A stretch of DNA of 64,000 nt from Umezawaea tangerina (GTDB lineage: Bacteria > Actinomycetota > Actinomycetes > Mycobacteriales > Pseudonocardiaceae): contig NZ_PVTF01000017.1 of the NCBI RefSeq assembly GCF_003002815.1, positions 62,001 to 126,000 of the forward strand. Reading direction: 5' to 3'. Positions 40,543-49,034 of the stretch are shown here, piece by piece. The notes under the pieces are model-generated. The model had not been told where the DNA came from, ran no database searches, and worked only from the letters and a program-made list of their open reading frames with translations. Numbering within the stretch: position 1 is the first letter of the stretch; every line of letters starts with the position of its first letter. Position numbers and translations under genes: made by a program.

Positions 40543-41302
40543 GCGGCGACCGCACGGCGCTGGGCGCCCCCAGGGCGCGGGAGATGCCCCTGGCGGCCGT
40601 GCGGACGGCGGGCACGAGCGTGCCCACGGCCACGCCGTCCTGGGGCACCACGATCGACACGGCGGCCACCACGGTGTCGTCGGCGCCGCGGATCGGGGCG
40701 GCCACCGACAACGTGATCAGTTCGATCTGGGCGTCGCTGACGACGTAGCCGTCGCGCCGCACCTGCGCCAGCTTCTCGCGCAGCGCGGCGGGGGTGGTGA
40801 TCGTCTTCGAGGTGAACCGCCGCATCGGGCTGCGCAGGGCCAGTTCCTGGTCCTCGGCGGGCGCGTGGGCGAGCATCGCCAGCCCGACGCCGGAGGCGTG
40901 CACCGGCAGCCTGCTGCCGATCCTGGTCACCACGTTCACCGCGTTGTGCGCCGAGATCCGCTCCACGTACACGGCCTCCAGCCCGTCGCGGACGGCCAGC
41001 TGCACGTTCTGGTGCGTCACCTCGTAGAGGTCCTCCAGGAACGGCATGGCGCGCTCGCGCAGGCCGAGGCTGCCGGGGGAGAGCACGGCGAGCTCCCACA
41101 GCCGCAGGCCGACGTGGTAGCGGCCGTCCGCGTCGCGGTCCAGCGCACCCCACTCGACCAGCTCGGACACGAGCCGGTGGGTCGTGCTCAGCGCCAGCCC
41201 GGCGCACCTGCTGAGCTCGGACAGGTTGGCCGACGGGCGCTGTTCGGAGAACACGCCGAGCAGGGTGAAGAGCCTGCCCGCGACGGACTTCGGTGTCGTC
41301 AC
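40526..41302 (-). CDS. IclR family transcriptional regulator (PobR/PcaR-like)
   Basis: The 258-residue regulator has an N-terminal winged helix (about 8-65, NLSELSRCAGLALSTTHRLVSEL). A C-terminal IclR effector domain follows (RISAHNAVNVVTRIG, PVHASGVGLAMLA, VSDAQIELITLSVAAP). It diverges from pobA across 72 bp containing two dyads. IclR members such as PobR and PcaR control 4-hydroxybenzoate and protocatechuate catabolism, so an aromatic-acid effector is likely. GTG 41302 is the start; no strong ribosome site is seen. Confidence 0.92.
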   Translation of the reverse strand: MTTPKSVAGRLFTLLGVFSEQRPSANLSELSRCAGLALSTTHRLVSELVEWGALDRDADGRYHVGLRLWELAVLSPGSLGLRERAMPFLEDLYEVTHQNVQLAVRDGLEAVYVERISAHNAVNVVTRIGSRLPVHASGVGLAMLAHAPAEDQELALRSPMRRFTSKTITTPAALREKLAQVRRDGYVVSDAQIELITLSVAAPIRGADDTVVAAVSIVVPQDGVAVGTLVPAVRTAARGISRALGAPSAVRSPRRGAP

Positions 41303-41325
41303 GTGCCCAGGATGGCCTTCCGATC

Positions 41326-41361
41326 AGTGGAAAGTCCACTCGCTCGTGGAAGAGACCCACG
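41326..41361. promoter_or_regulatory. Two dyads, candidate IclR operator for pobA
   Basis: AGTGGA-AAG-TCCACT (41326-41340) is a perfect dyad. CGTGG-N7-CCACG (41345-41361) is a second one 4 bp further on. Both share GTGGAA. They occupy the divergent promoter region between the IclR gene and pobA. Confidence 0.6.
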
Positions 41362-41374
41362 TCACTCTGGCGGT

Positions 41375-42532
41375 GTGCGCACTCAGGTCGGAATCATCGG
41401 AGCCGGGCCCGCGGGTCTGCTGTTGTCCCACCTCCTGCACCTGGAGGGCGTCGACTCGGTGGTCCTGGAGTCCCGCAGCCGCGAGTACGTCGAGCGGCGG
41501 GTGCGCGCGGGGGTGTGCGAGCAGCCGACCGTGGAGCTGCTGCGCGAGGTGGGGCTCGCCGACCGGCTCGACCGCGAAGGCCTGCCGCACCACGGGTTCT
41601 CGCTGCGCTTCGACCGGGAGGACCACCGGATCGCGCTGACCGACCTGACGGGCGGTTCGATCACGGTGTACGGCCAGCAGGAGATCGTGAAGGACCTCAT
41701 CGCGGCGAGGCTCGCGGCGGGCGGCGACATCCGGTTCGGCGTGACCGGCGCGGCCGTGCACGACGTGGAGACCGACCGGCCGCGGATCGCCTTCGACGGC
41801 GGCGAGCTGGAGTGCGACGTCGTCGCGGGCTGCGACGGGTTCCACGGGACCAGCCGCGGCACCGTGCCCGCGGGCGTGCTGAAGACGTTCGACCACGTGT
41901 ACCCGTTCGCCTGGCTCGGTCTGCTGGCCAAGGCGGAGCCCTCGCACGAGGAGCTGATCTACACCAACCACGAGCGCGGGTTCGCCCTGCACAGCATGAG
42001 GTCGCCCGAGGTGACCAGGCTCTACCTCCAGGTCGACCCTGGCGAGCGCATCGAGGACTGGTCGGACAACCGGATCTGGGACGAGCTGCACCACAGGCTC
42101 GCCACCGACGACGGCTTCGAGCTGCGCGAGGGACCGGTGATCGAGAAGAGCATCACGCCCATGCGCGGCTTCGTCGCCGAGCCGATGCGGCACGGCAGGC
42201 TGTTCCTCGCGGGCGACGCGGCGCACATCGTGCCGCCGACCGGCGCCAAGGGCATGAACCTCGCCGTCGCGGACGTGCTCGTGCTGTCCAGAGCCCTGTC
42301 GGCGTTGCTGCACAAGGGGCGCACCGACCTCGTCGAGTCCTATTCGGACACCTGCCTGCGCCGGGTGTGGCGGGCGGAGCACTTCTCCAACCACATGACC
42401 ACGATGCTGCACCGGGCGTCCGATGTGGACGACTACCAGCACCGGCTCCAGCTGTCGCAGCTGCGGTACACCGCGACGTCGACGGCAGCGGCCACCAGCC
42501 TCGCGGAGAACTACGTCGGCCTGCCCTTCTAA
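41375..42532 (+). CDS. pobA: 4-hydroxybenzoate 3-monooxygenase
   Basis: The 385-residue FAD- and NAD(P)H-dependent enzyme hydroxylates 4-hydroxybenzoate to protocatechuate. GAGPAG at 9-14 binds FAD, CDGFHGTSR is the DG motif, and GDAAHIVPPTGAKGMNLAV starts at 280. The substrate-binding Tyr, Ser and Arg residues of the Pseudomonas enzyme are conserved in IYTNHERGFALHSMRS. GTG 41375 fits the family N-terminus; the upstream open frame is a shadow of the IclR gene. It forms an operon with the transporter gene 17 nt downstream. The ring-cleavage genes are not in this window. Confidence 0.95.
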   Translation: MRTQVGIIGAGPAGLLLSHLLHLEGVDSVVLESRSREYVERRVRAGVCEQPTVELLREVGLADRLDREGLPHHGFSLRFDREDHRIALTDLTGGSITVYGQQEIVKDLIAARLAAGGDIRFGVTGAAVHDVETDRPRIAFDGGELECDVVAGCDGFHGTSRGTVPAGVLKTFDHVYPFAWLGLLAKAEPSHEELIYTNHERGFALHSMRSPEVTRLYLQVDPGERIEDWSDNRIWDELHHRLATDDGFELREGPVIEKSITPMRGFVAEPMRHGRLFLAGDAAHIVPPTGAKGMNLAVADVLVLSRALSALLHKGRTDLVESYSDTCLRRVWRAEHFSNHMTTMLHRASDVDDYQHRLQLSQLRYTATSTAAATSLAENYVGLPF

Positions 42533-42549
42533 CCCTGCGGAGGTACGCC

Positions 42550-43725
42550 ATGTCCACGAATCGATGGGTCTTACCACTCGGGTGGACGGCGGTGCTGCTG
42601 GACGGGTTCGACCTCGTGGTGCTCGGCACCGTGCTCCCCGTCCTGCTGCAGGACAAGGTCTGGGGCCTCACACCCGCGACCGCGTCGGCGGTGTCCACCA
42701 TCGGGCTGGTGGGCATGACGGTCGGCGCGCTGTCGATCGGCACGGTCACCGACGTGATCGGCAGGCGCAAGGCCCTGATGCTGGCGGTGGCGAGCTTCTC
42801 GCTGTTCACCCTGCTGTGCGCGTTCGCGCCGTCGGTGTTCGTGTTCGGGCTGCTGCGCTTCCTCGCGGGCCTCGGCCTCGGCGGCTGCCTGCCGACGGCG
42901 ATCACGCTGGTGAACGAGGCCGGGGGCCGCGAGCGCGGCGGCCGGTCGACGACGGTGATCATGACCGGCTACCACGTCGGCGCGGTGGCCACGGCGCTGC
43001 TGGGCATCGCGGTGATCCCGTCGCTGGGGTGGCGGGTGCTGTTCGTCATCGGCGCGCTGCCCGCGCTCGTGCTGGTGCCGCTGATGTGGCGGTTCCTGCC
43101 GGAGTCGACGGTGTTCGCGCCCGCGCCGGTGAAGGACGTCGTCGGCTCGCTGTTCAAGCCCGGCCTGGTGCGCGCGACGCTGGCGTTCTGGGTCGCGTCG
43201 TTCATGGGGCTGCTGCTGGTCTACGGGCTCAACACGTGGCTGCCGCAGATCATGCGGGTGGCCGGTTACCCGCTGGGCGCGGCGCTGGGGTTGCTGCTGA
43301 CGTTGAACGTCGGCGCCATCATCGGCCTGCTGGTCGCCGGGAACGTGGCGGACCGGTTCGGGATGTGGCGCACCACCATCGGCTGGTTCGCCGCCGCGGC
43401 CGTGTTCCTCGCGCTGCTGAGCGTGAAGCTGCCGGGGATCGGCGTGTACGTGGCGGTGCTGGTCGCGGGCTGCTTCGTGTTCAGCGCGCAGGCGCTGGTC
43501 TACGCCTACGTCGGCCGCGTCTACTCCGACGCGAACCGCGCCACCGGCCTCGGCTGGGCCGCGGGCGTCGGCAGGCTCGGCGCCATCTGCGGCCCGCTGC
43601 TCGGCGGCGTGCTGCTGACCGCCGGACTCGCCTACCCGTGGGGGTTCTACGCCTTCGCCCTGGTCGCCGCGCTGGGCGCGGTGGCCGTCGTGGTGATCGG
43701 CTCGCGCACCCGCGTGGAGGTCTAG
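42550..43725 (+). CDS. MFS aromatic acid transporter (PcaK/AAHS-like)
   Basis: The 391-residue transporter has twelve predicted helices. It carries the AAHS signatures LDGFDLVVLGTVLPVL in helix 1 and GTVTDVIGRRKALML in the loop between helices 2 and 3. The acidic residues of helix 1 (D-GFD) are those needed for 4-hydroxybenzoate uptake in PcaK. It follows pobA by 17 nt with GGAGG ahead of the ATG. Together they form an uptake-plus-hydroxylation module under the divergent IclR regulator. Confidence 0.92.
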   Translation: MSTNRWVLPLGWTAVLLDGFDLVVLGTVLPVLLQDKVWGLTPATASAVSTIGLVGMTVGALSIGTVTDVIGRRKALMLAVASFSLFTLLCAFAPSVFVFGLLRFLAGLGLGGCLPTAITLVNEAGGRERGGRSTTVIMTGYHVGAVATALLGIAVIPSLGWRVLFVIGALPALVLVPLMWRFLPESTVFAPAPVKDVVGSLFKPGLVRATLAFWVASFMGLLLVYGLNTWLPQIMRVAGYPLGAALGLLLTLNVGAIIGLLVAGNVADRFGMWRTTIGWFAAAAVFLALLSVKLPGIGVYVAVLVAGCFVFSAQALVYAYVGRVYSDANRATGLGWAAGVGRLGAICGPLLGGVLLTAGLAYPWGFYAFALVAALGAVAVVVIGSRTRVEV

Positions 43726-43735
43726 CACGGGTCCC

Positions 43736-43760
43736 CCGCACCTCCGGGGTGGAGGTGCGG
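43736..43760. terminator. Hairpin terminator between MFS gene and CU044_5270-type gene
   Basis: A perfect 10-bp stem (CCGCACCTCC / GGAGGTGCGG) with a 5-nt loop lies between the stops of two convergent genes. Confidence 0.8.
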
Positions 43761-43762
43761 CC

Positions 43763-45088
43763 CTAGCGCGGCAGGTCGACGACCACCTCGCCGGTCCCGG
43801 AGCCGACCCGCACCTGGACGGCGGCGTCCGGGAGCAGGGCGGCCTGCGAGCCCGTCTGCGCCTCCTGCCAGTCGCCGGGATCGGAGGTCCGGTAGGCGAT
43901 GCCGAGGTACTGCGACGAGGCGACCACCCACCCCTGGCCGTCCGGCAGCCGGACCCGCACCGGGAGCGGTGACCCGAAGTCCACGGCGGGGCCGCGCTGC
44001 ACCCGGTCCAGGGTGCCGTCCGCGCGGAACAGCAGCGCGAACAGCGTGCTCGGCTCGTCGCCGTCGGCGTACTCGCCGACCAGCAGGCCGCCGCCGGTCC
44101 CGCTGGTGCCGTAGACGCACCAGGTACCCGTGTTGCCGGGCGGGCCGATGTCGGTCATGTGCGCGTCCTCGAGGGCCTGGAACAGGTCGGAGTCGGGAGA
44201 GGGCGCGGGCCCGTCCGGACCGACCCGCAGCTGCTTCCTCGAGGTGTTGTTCCACATCCGGGTGTCGTAGGCGGGGGCGCCGTTGCGCTTGGCGTGGACC
44301 CCGCTGCGCAGGTAGGCGCTCGCCGGGCGGGTGGTCAGCAGCCGTTCGGCGGGGATGTCGGAGATCGGCGGGCCGATGCTCGTCACCAGCCGCACCGTCG
44401 ACGGCGCGACCCCGTCGGGTGCGGTCCACACGCCCACCCCGTCGACGACGGGAACCTCGTGCCACGTCCGCCGCACGACGCCCGCCGGGTTCCGGGTCGC
44501 GTTCGGCGAGGCGTACACCGGGATCCCGGGGTCCACGACGAGGAACGTCCGGTCGCCGGGGCCGAACTGGAAGCTCTCGGTGCCCGCGGTCGGGTCCTCG
44601 GGGTTCGTGGTGCCGACGACCTTCGGGAAGCCGTCCGCCGGGTCGCGCGCGACCAGCCCGACCAGCGTCCGCCACTGCTCCCGGACCTTCCCCTCCTGCA
44701 TGACCACGGCGGCGTCCCCCACCGGTGTCGTGCTCGCCCAGTACACGTGCGGCTCGCCCCGCAGCTCGGTCACGCCGCGGTCGCGGGTCCACGACGGGGT
44801 GAGCTCGGCGCGCCACGCGACCGTCGCCGTGAGCAGCACCTCCCGGTCGTCCGCCAGATCCCCTTTGGTCGCCGCGAGCAGCCGCTCGTCGGACACCGGC
44901 GGCACGTCCCGCATCGCCATGCCCGCGCCGAACCCGAGGACACCCACCACCGCGGCCAGCGCCAACGCGATCCCGTTGCGCCTGCGCACCTGCCTGCGCC
45001 TGCCGCCGCGCAGCACGTCGCCGGTGAAGCCCGCGCGCACGTCCACCCCCTCCGCGGCATCCCGCATCGCCGCCCCGATCCCGTTCAC
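43763..45088 (-). CDS. CU044_5270 family membrane protein, probable sigma-factor partner
   Basis: The 441-residue protein has a short cytoplasmic N-terminus (VNGIGAAMRDAAEGVDVRAG) with an Arg-rich patch before a single membrane helix at about 39-59. A large extracytoplasmic domain follows. GTG 45088 overlaps the sigma factor stop as GTGA, so the two are translated together. Genes of this type regularly follow SigE-family sigma factors in actinomycetes and may act as sensors or anti-sigma factors. The short N-terminus is too small for a ZAS zinc anti-sigma fold. The role is inferred from linkage only. Confidence 0.8.
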   Translation of the reverse strand: MNGIGAAMRDAAEGVDVRAGFTGDVLRGGRRRQVRRRNGIALALAAVVGVLGFGAGMAMRDVPPVSDERLLAATKGDLADDREVLLTATVAWRAELTPSWTRDRGVTELRGEPHVYWASTTPVGDAAVVMQEGKVREQWRTLVGLVARDPADGFPKVVGTTNPEDPTAGTESFQFGPGDRTFLVVDPGIPVYASPNATRNPAGVVRRTWHEVPVVDGVGVWTAPDGVAPSTVRLVTSIGPPISDIPAERLLTTRPASAYLRSGVHAKRNGAPAYDTRMWNNTSRKQLRVGPDGPAPSPDSDLFQALEDAHMTDIGPPGNTGTWCVYGTSGTGGGLLVGEYADGDEPSTLFALLFRADGTLDRVQRGPAVDFGSPLPVRVRLPDGQGWVVASSQYLGIAYRTSDPGDWQEAQTGSQAALLPDAAVQVRVGSGTGEVVVDLPR

Positions 45089-45582
45089 CGCGTCACCTCC
45101 ACCACGAGCTCCCGCATCCGCGCCAACCCCCGCGAGGTCTGGCTCTTCACCGTGCCGACACCGCACCCGAGCGCCGCTGCCGTCTGCAGCTCGGTCAGGT
45201 CGTCGAAGTACCGCAGCACCAGGACCGCCCGCATCTTCGGCGGCAGCTCCGCCAAAGCCCGCAACACCGCGTCCTGGTCGACCACCTGCTCCTCGTGCCC
45301 GCACACCGACGGCGTCCCCGCCAGCTCCCAGTCCGCCTCCGGCTTGCGCGACCGCCGCCGCCACCGGTTCGCCGACGCGTTCGCCAACGCCGCCCGCGCG
45401 TACGGCTCCGGCGGCCCCTTGATCCGCCGCCACCGCACGAACATCCGCTCCAACACCTCTTGCAGCAGGTCCTCCGCAGCGCCCCGGTCCCCGCCGCACA
45501 GCAGGAACGCGGTGCGGAGGAGGGACTGCGACCGCAGCACGACGAACTCCTCGAAGTCCTCCTCCGCCGCGTGCACAGCCAC
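45085..45582 (-). CDS. SigE family ECF RNA polymerase sigma factor
   Basis: The 165-residue ECF sigma factor has region 2 (FEEFVVLRSQSLLRTAFLLC, DLLQEVLERMFVRWRRI) and region 4 (LPPKMRAVLVLRYFDDLTEL, GCGVGTVKSQTSRGLARM). The wording matches the actinobacterial SigE/SigE-like subfamily. GTG 45582 is chosen because GGAGGAGG lies 7 nt upstream; a frame to 45609 is open. Its promoter may lie near GGTATACAAG about 100 bp upstream. It is co-transcribed with the membrane protein gene that overlaps its stop. Confidence 0.9.
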   Translation of the reverse strand: MAVHAAEEDFEEFVVLRSQSLLRTAFLLCGGDRGAAEDLLQEVLERMFVRWRRIKGPPEPYARAALANASANRWRRRSRKPEADWELAGTPSVCGHEEQVVDQDAVLRALAELPPKMRAVLVLRYFDDLTELQTAAALGCGVGTVKSQTSRGLARMRELVVEVTR

Positions 45583-45701
45583 CCCTCTGCCTCCTCCGCG
45601 TCCCCCCACGGAAGGTGGACACCGGCGGGGGCCGGGAGGTTGTCAGGACTCGCTCGGGTTTGTGGGGCGGGTTCTTGTATACCGCTGGGATGGGGGTGGG
45701 G

Positions 45702-47300
45702 TTACCGGTAGACGGTGGCGATCGTGGTGGTTTCCAGGATGGGGTTGTCGTTCGCCTGGAAGCGGGCGGTCCACGTGGGTTTGCCGTCATCCAGGTCGCC
45801 GTAGATGAAGCCGTTGGTGCAGTGGTAGTTCAGGCGCATGCCTTCCAGCGTCGTGGTCGCCCCACCTGCGGCGCTGCACTTCTGTCCGTTGGACAAGACC
45901 ATCAGCCAGGCTTGCAGTCCTCCGGTTGTACTCCCCGTGCTGTAGGGCAAGGGGGCGGTCAGGTTGATGACCACGACGTCGTCGGGCGTGAGCACCGGGC
46001 AGGCGACGCTTGTCGACTGGAACGGGCTCGAGAAGCACGGATCGTGGATGGTGCTGCCTGCCGTGCAGCGGAACGCTTCCGGGCGCATCGACTTGCTCGC
46101 GCTGATCCAGCACGAGCCACTCGTCGTCGCGGTCGCCGTGATCCGCGGCGACAGGCCCTGGGGTGTCCACGGCTGGTAGGTGAGGACCTGGGTAGCGGGG
46201 TCGGCCGGTCGTGTGGTGGTGGGTGCGGAGGACGGCTGGCCCGACGCGATGTTCGCCGGGATGGGCGCGACGACTTCGTGCGTGGGACGGCCGGCGACGA
46301 GCTGGTCGGAGTGCGTGGACCCGTAGACCGCGCCTGCCGCCAGCAGGATGACGGAGCAGATCGCCGCGATGGGCAGGAGGCGACGCCTGCTCCGCTTGGC
46401 GGGCAGGGGTTTCGGGGGTTCCGGACCGACCTGCGTCTGGATCCAGGTGTGCGAAAGGAGATCGGCTACCACCTTGTCCGGGTGCTCGGCAGTGCCCTGC
46501 TCGCCCGTCAACGCGGCCACGAGCCGTGCGGCTGTCGGGCGTTCGGCGGGGACCTTCGACAGCGCCTCGCTCAGCAGCGGCAAGAGGTCGTCGGGAACGC
46601 CAGCGATGTCCGGCTCGGTGTGCAGGACCCGGTAGAAGATCGTCTCCGGTGCTCCGGCCCCGAAGGGCGCCCGGCCGGTGGCGGCGAACGCGACCGTCAA
46701 CGCCCAGGCGAACACGTCGGCGGGTGCCCCGGCCTCACCGGTGAGCTGTTCCGGCGCCATGAACCCCGGTGAGCCGATGTGCGCGCCCGTCCGGGTCAGG
46801 TGGGTGGCATCCGAGATCCGGGCGATGCCGAAGTCGATGACCTTCGGCCCGGCGTCGGACAGCAGGACGTTCGCGGGTTTCAGGTCGCGGTGCACGACGT
46901 CGGCGCGGTGGACGGCCGACAGCGCCGCGGCGAGCCCGGCGGCGAACCCGCGCACGGAACCGGCGGGCAGTGGCCCCGATCGGGTGACGTGCTCGGTGAG
47001 CGTGGGGCCGGGGACGTAGTCGAGCACCAGGAACTGGGGTGTCTCGTCGGTGTGCACGGCAAGGACGGTGGCGGTGTAGGCACCGCGGACCCTGGTCAGC
47101 GTCACGGCTTCCTGGCGGAAGCGGGTCCGGAAGGCGGGGTCGTCGGCGAGTTCGTCGTGCAGGCGCTTCACCGCGACGAGGGAACCGTCCGCCGCGTGGG
47201 CGAGGTACACGACACCCATGCCACCAGCTCCGAGCCTGCCGACCAGCCGGTACCCGCCGATCCGGCGCGGGTCGGCGGGGTGGAGTGCGGTCAAGGCCAT
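45702..47300 (-). CDS. Transmembrane serine/threonine protein kinase with Cys-containing sensor domain
   Basis: The 532-residue kinase is of Hanks type. The glycine loop is at 22-30, ATP lysine K45, catalytic loop VHRDLKPANV with D139, DFG at 156-158, and GSPGFMAPEQ at 177-185. One membrane helix at about 308-327 follows a basic stop-transfer stretch. The outside domain of about 200 residues has a Thr/Pro/Ser linker and six cysteines, probably three disulfides, and no PASTA repeats. ATG 47300 follows GGGAG. The neighbouring sigma factor on the same strand makes a signalling link possible but unproven. Confidence 0.92.
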   Translation of the reverse strand: MALTALHPADPRRIGGYRLVGRLGAGGMGVVYLAHAADGSLVAVKRLHDELADDPAFRTRFRQEAVTLTRVRGAYTATVLAVHTDETPQFLVLDYVPGPTLTEHVTRSGPLPAGSVRGFAAGLAAALSAVHRADVVHRDLKPANVLLSDAGPKVIDFGIARISDATHLTRTGAHIGSPGFMAPEQLTGEAGAPADVFAWALTVAFAATGRAPFGAGAPETIFYRVLHTEPDIAGVPDDLLPLLSEALSKVPAERPTAARLVAALTGEQGTAEHPDKVVADLLSHTWIQTQVGPEPPKPLPAKRSRRRLLPIAAICSVILLAAGAVYGSTHSDQLVAGRPTHEVVAPIPANIASGQPSSAPTTTRPADPATQVLTYQPWTPQGLSPRITATATTSGSCWISASKSMRPEAFRCTAGSTIHDPCFSSPFQSTSVACPVLTPDDVVVINLTAPLPYSTGSTTGGLQAWLMVLSNGQKCSAAGGATTTLEGMRLNYHCTNGFIYGDLDDGKPTWTARFQANDNPILETTTIATVYR

Positions 47301-47467
47301 TCGTGTTCTCCCAGGACCGATCACCGAGCGGGTGGTTGTCAACGGTGCTGTCGGCGACAAGATGTCGGGTGTTCCGCGGTGCCCCCGGCCTGCGGTAGCA
47401 GGTGATCAAGGTGGTGTCGCGGGCCGGTGTGACCAGGCCGGGGCGGCGAGGTCGTCACCCGACCGTT

Positions 47468-47473
47468 TAGACT
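47468..47473 (+). promoter_or_regulatory. -10 element TAGACT for atpC
   Basis: TAGACT lies 33 nt before GTG 47507, and the ribosome site GAGGGAG (47494-47500) sits between them. It gives the displaced atpC a promoter of its own with a leader of about 25 nt. No clear -35 is seen. Confidence 0.45.
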
Positions 47474-47506
47474 GCGGTTCGACTCCAGTCGACGAGGGAG
47501 ATACGC

Positions 47507-47872
47507 GTGGCCGAGATGACCGTCCAGTTGGTCGCCGTTGAACGCCGTCTGTGGTCGGGCACGGCCACGTCGGTGGTCGCCCAGACGACCGAGGGCGAGA
47601 TCGGCGTCCTGCCGGGCCACGAGCCGATGCTCGGCCAGCTGGTCGAGGGTGGCGTGGTCCGCATCCGCACTTCCGAGGGCGAGACCGTGACCGCCGCGGT
47701 GTACGGCGGGTTCCTGTCCGTGACGGGCAGCGGTGTGAGCGTGCTGGCCGAGGACGCCGAGCTGGCCGACGAGATCGACGTCGAGGCGGCCCGGTCCGCG
47801 GTGAAGGACTCGGACGACCTCCAGCGAGGACGGGCGATCGCCGCCTTGCGCGCCGCCGGGCATTCGGCCTGA
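47507..47872 (+). CDS. atpC: ATP synthase F1 subunit epsilon, separated from the main atp operon
   Basis: The 121-residue epsilon subunit has the N-terminal beta-sandwich ([33 protein letters not shown]) and a short C-terminal helical region, as in actinobacteria. It binds gamma at the base of the rotor. It lies 9.7 kb downstream of atpD, with genes on both strands and several terminators in between. It must therefore be transcribed separately, although the subunits act in 1:3 stoichiometry. DUF2550 follows, as in the ancestral order. Confidence 0.96.
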   Translation: MAEMTVQLVAVERRLWSGTATSVVAQTTEGEIGVLPGHEPMLGQLVEGGVVRIRTSEGETVTAAVYGGFLSVTGSGVSVLAEDAELADEIDVEAARSAVKDSDDLQRGRAIAALRAAGHSA

Positions 47873-47900
47873 GACCGGACGCGGACGAGCGGGTATCGCC

Positions 47901-48335
47901 GTGGGGATCGCCGAGATGGTCGGGGTGGTCCTGTTCATCGTGGTCGTCGCCCTCGCGTACTTCGCGTGGCGCAGGCTGAGGTTGCTCCGGGCGGGCGGCG
48001 TGCACGTGGCGCTGCGCCTGCGCCAGGACGACAGCGGCCGGGGCTGGCACCTCGGTGTCGGCCGCTACCAGGGTGACGAGTTCGTCTGGTTCCGCGTGCT
48101 GAGCCTCGGCGCGGGCCCGGACCAGATCATCACCCGCGACGGCTTGGAGATCGACGACCGGCGGGAGCCCGCCGCGTCCGAGGCCTACGCGATGCCCGCC
48201 GGGTCGACGGTGCTGCGCTGCCGGAGCACGTCCGGCGGCGAGGTCGAGATCGCGATGGGCCCGGACGCGCTGACGGGATTCCTCTCCTGGCTCGAGTCAG
48301 CGCCTCCGGGCCGTTCCATCCCCTGGGCGTCCTAG
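47901..48335 (+). CDS. DUF2550 family protein
   Basis: The 144-residue protein has one N-terminal membrane helix (about 3-22). A small cytoplasmic domain of the DUF2550 family follows, with LRQDDSGRGWHLGVGRYQG and FVWFRVLSLG. The function is unknown, but the gene follows atpC in most actinobacteria (Rv1312 position). It starts 28 nt after atpC and its TAG stop shares four bases with the stop of the convergent adenosyltransferase gene. Confidence 0.93.
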   Translation: MGIAEMVGVVLFIVVVALAYFAWRRLRLLRAGGVHVALRLRQDDSGRGWHLGVGRYQGDEFVWFRVLSLGAGPDQIITRDGLEIDDRREPAASEAYAMPAGSTVLRCRSTSGGEVEIAMGPDALTGFLSWLESAPPGRSIPWAS

Positions 48336-48904
48336 GCGTTCTGGCCGGGCTTCCACAGCACGTCGCCGTCCGGGTTCGCCACGCGCGCCAGGATGAACAG
48401 CAGGTCCGACAGCCGGTTCAGGTACTTCGCGGTCAGCACGTTCGTGCGCTCCGCGTCCACCTCCAGCAGCGCCCACGTGCTCCGCTCGGCCCGCCGCGAG
48501 ATCGTCCGCGCCTGGTGCAGCAGCGCCGCGCCGGGCGTGCCGCCGTTGAGGATGAACGAGTCCAGCTTCCCGGTGCGCGCGTTGTACTCGTCGCACCACC
48601 CCTCAAGCCGGTCCACGTACGCCTGGGTCACCCGCAGTGGCGGGTACTCCGGCTCGGGCACGATCGGCGTGCACAGGTCGGCGCCGACGTCGAAGAGGTC
48701 GTTCTGCACCTTCTGCACGACGTCCCGCACGTCGTCGGCCAACGCGCCGAGCGCCAGCGCCACACCGAGCGCCGCGTTGGTCTCGTCCACGTCGGCGTAC
48801 GCGGTGATGCGCGGATCCGTCTTGGGGACGCGCGAGAAGTCGCCGAGCCCGGTCGTGCCGTCGTCGCCGACCCGCGTGTAGATCTTGGTGAGGTGAACAG
48901 CCAT
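48332..48904 (-). CDS. Corrinoid adenosyltransferase, PduO type
   Basis: The 190-residue ATP:cob(I)alamin adenosyltransferase makes adenosylcobalamin. Family motifs are present: [18 protein letters not shown] at the ATP-binding N-terminus, [13 protein letters not shown], and [10 protein letters not shown] with [12 protein letters not shown] near the C-terminus. The product is the cofactor of B12 mutases such as the ethylmalonyl-CoA mutase encoded at 54341. ATG 48904 has TAGAGT 7 nt upstream and no ribosome site, suggesting a leaderless transcript. It keeps the Rv1314c position beside murA. Confidence 0.95.
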   Translation of the reverse strand: MAVHLTKIYTRVGDDGTTGLGDFSRVPKTDPRITAYADVDETNAALGVALALGALADDVRDVVQKVQNDLFDVGADLCTPIVPEPEYPPLRVTQAYVDRLEGWCDEYNARTGKLDSFILNGGTPGAALLHQARTISRRAERSTWALLEVDAERTNVLTAKYLNRLSDLLFILARVANPDGDVLWKPGQNA

Positions 48905-48911
48905 GACCCGC

Positions 48912-48917
48912 ACTCTA
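48912..48917 (-). promoter_or_regulatory. -10 element TAGAGT for the adenosyltransferase gene
   Basis: On the minus strand TAGAGT ends 7 nt before ATG 48904, consistent with transcription starting at the ATG. Confidence 0.55.
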
Positions 48918-49034
48918 GGGCTCCCGTTCATCGGAACCGGGCACACCCGCATGCACTCCAAGGGACTCAGCACGGGCTCGATTCAGAATGTCCGTAGGAT
49001 TGCCCGTCAGGGGCAAGCGTTGAGGAGTTCTTTG

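Noticed and set aside
45583-45701. Possible ECF-type promoter (GGTATACAAG region) upstream of the sigma factor
   Set aside because: Only a TATACA hexamer could be seen with no matching upstream element, so it is not listed as a promoter feature.
47460-47490. tRNA-like T-arm (GGTTCGACTCC) upstream of atpC
   Set aside because: The flanking bases do not form a T-stem, and no acceptor, D or anticodon stem can be drawn around it.
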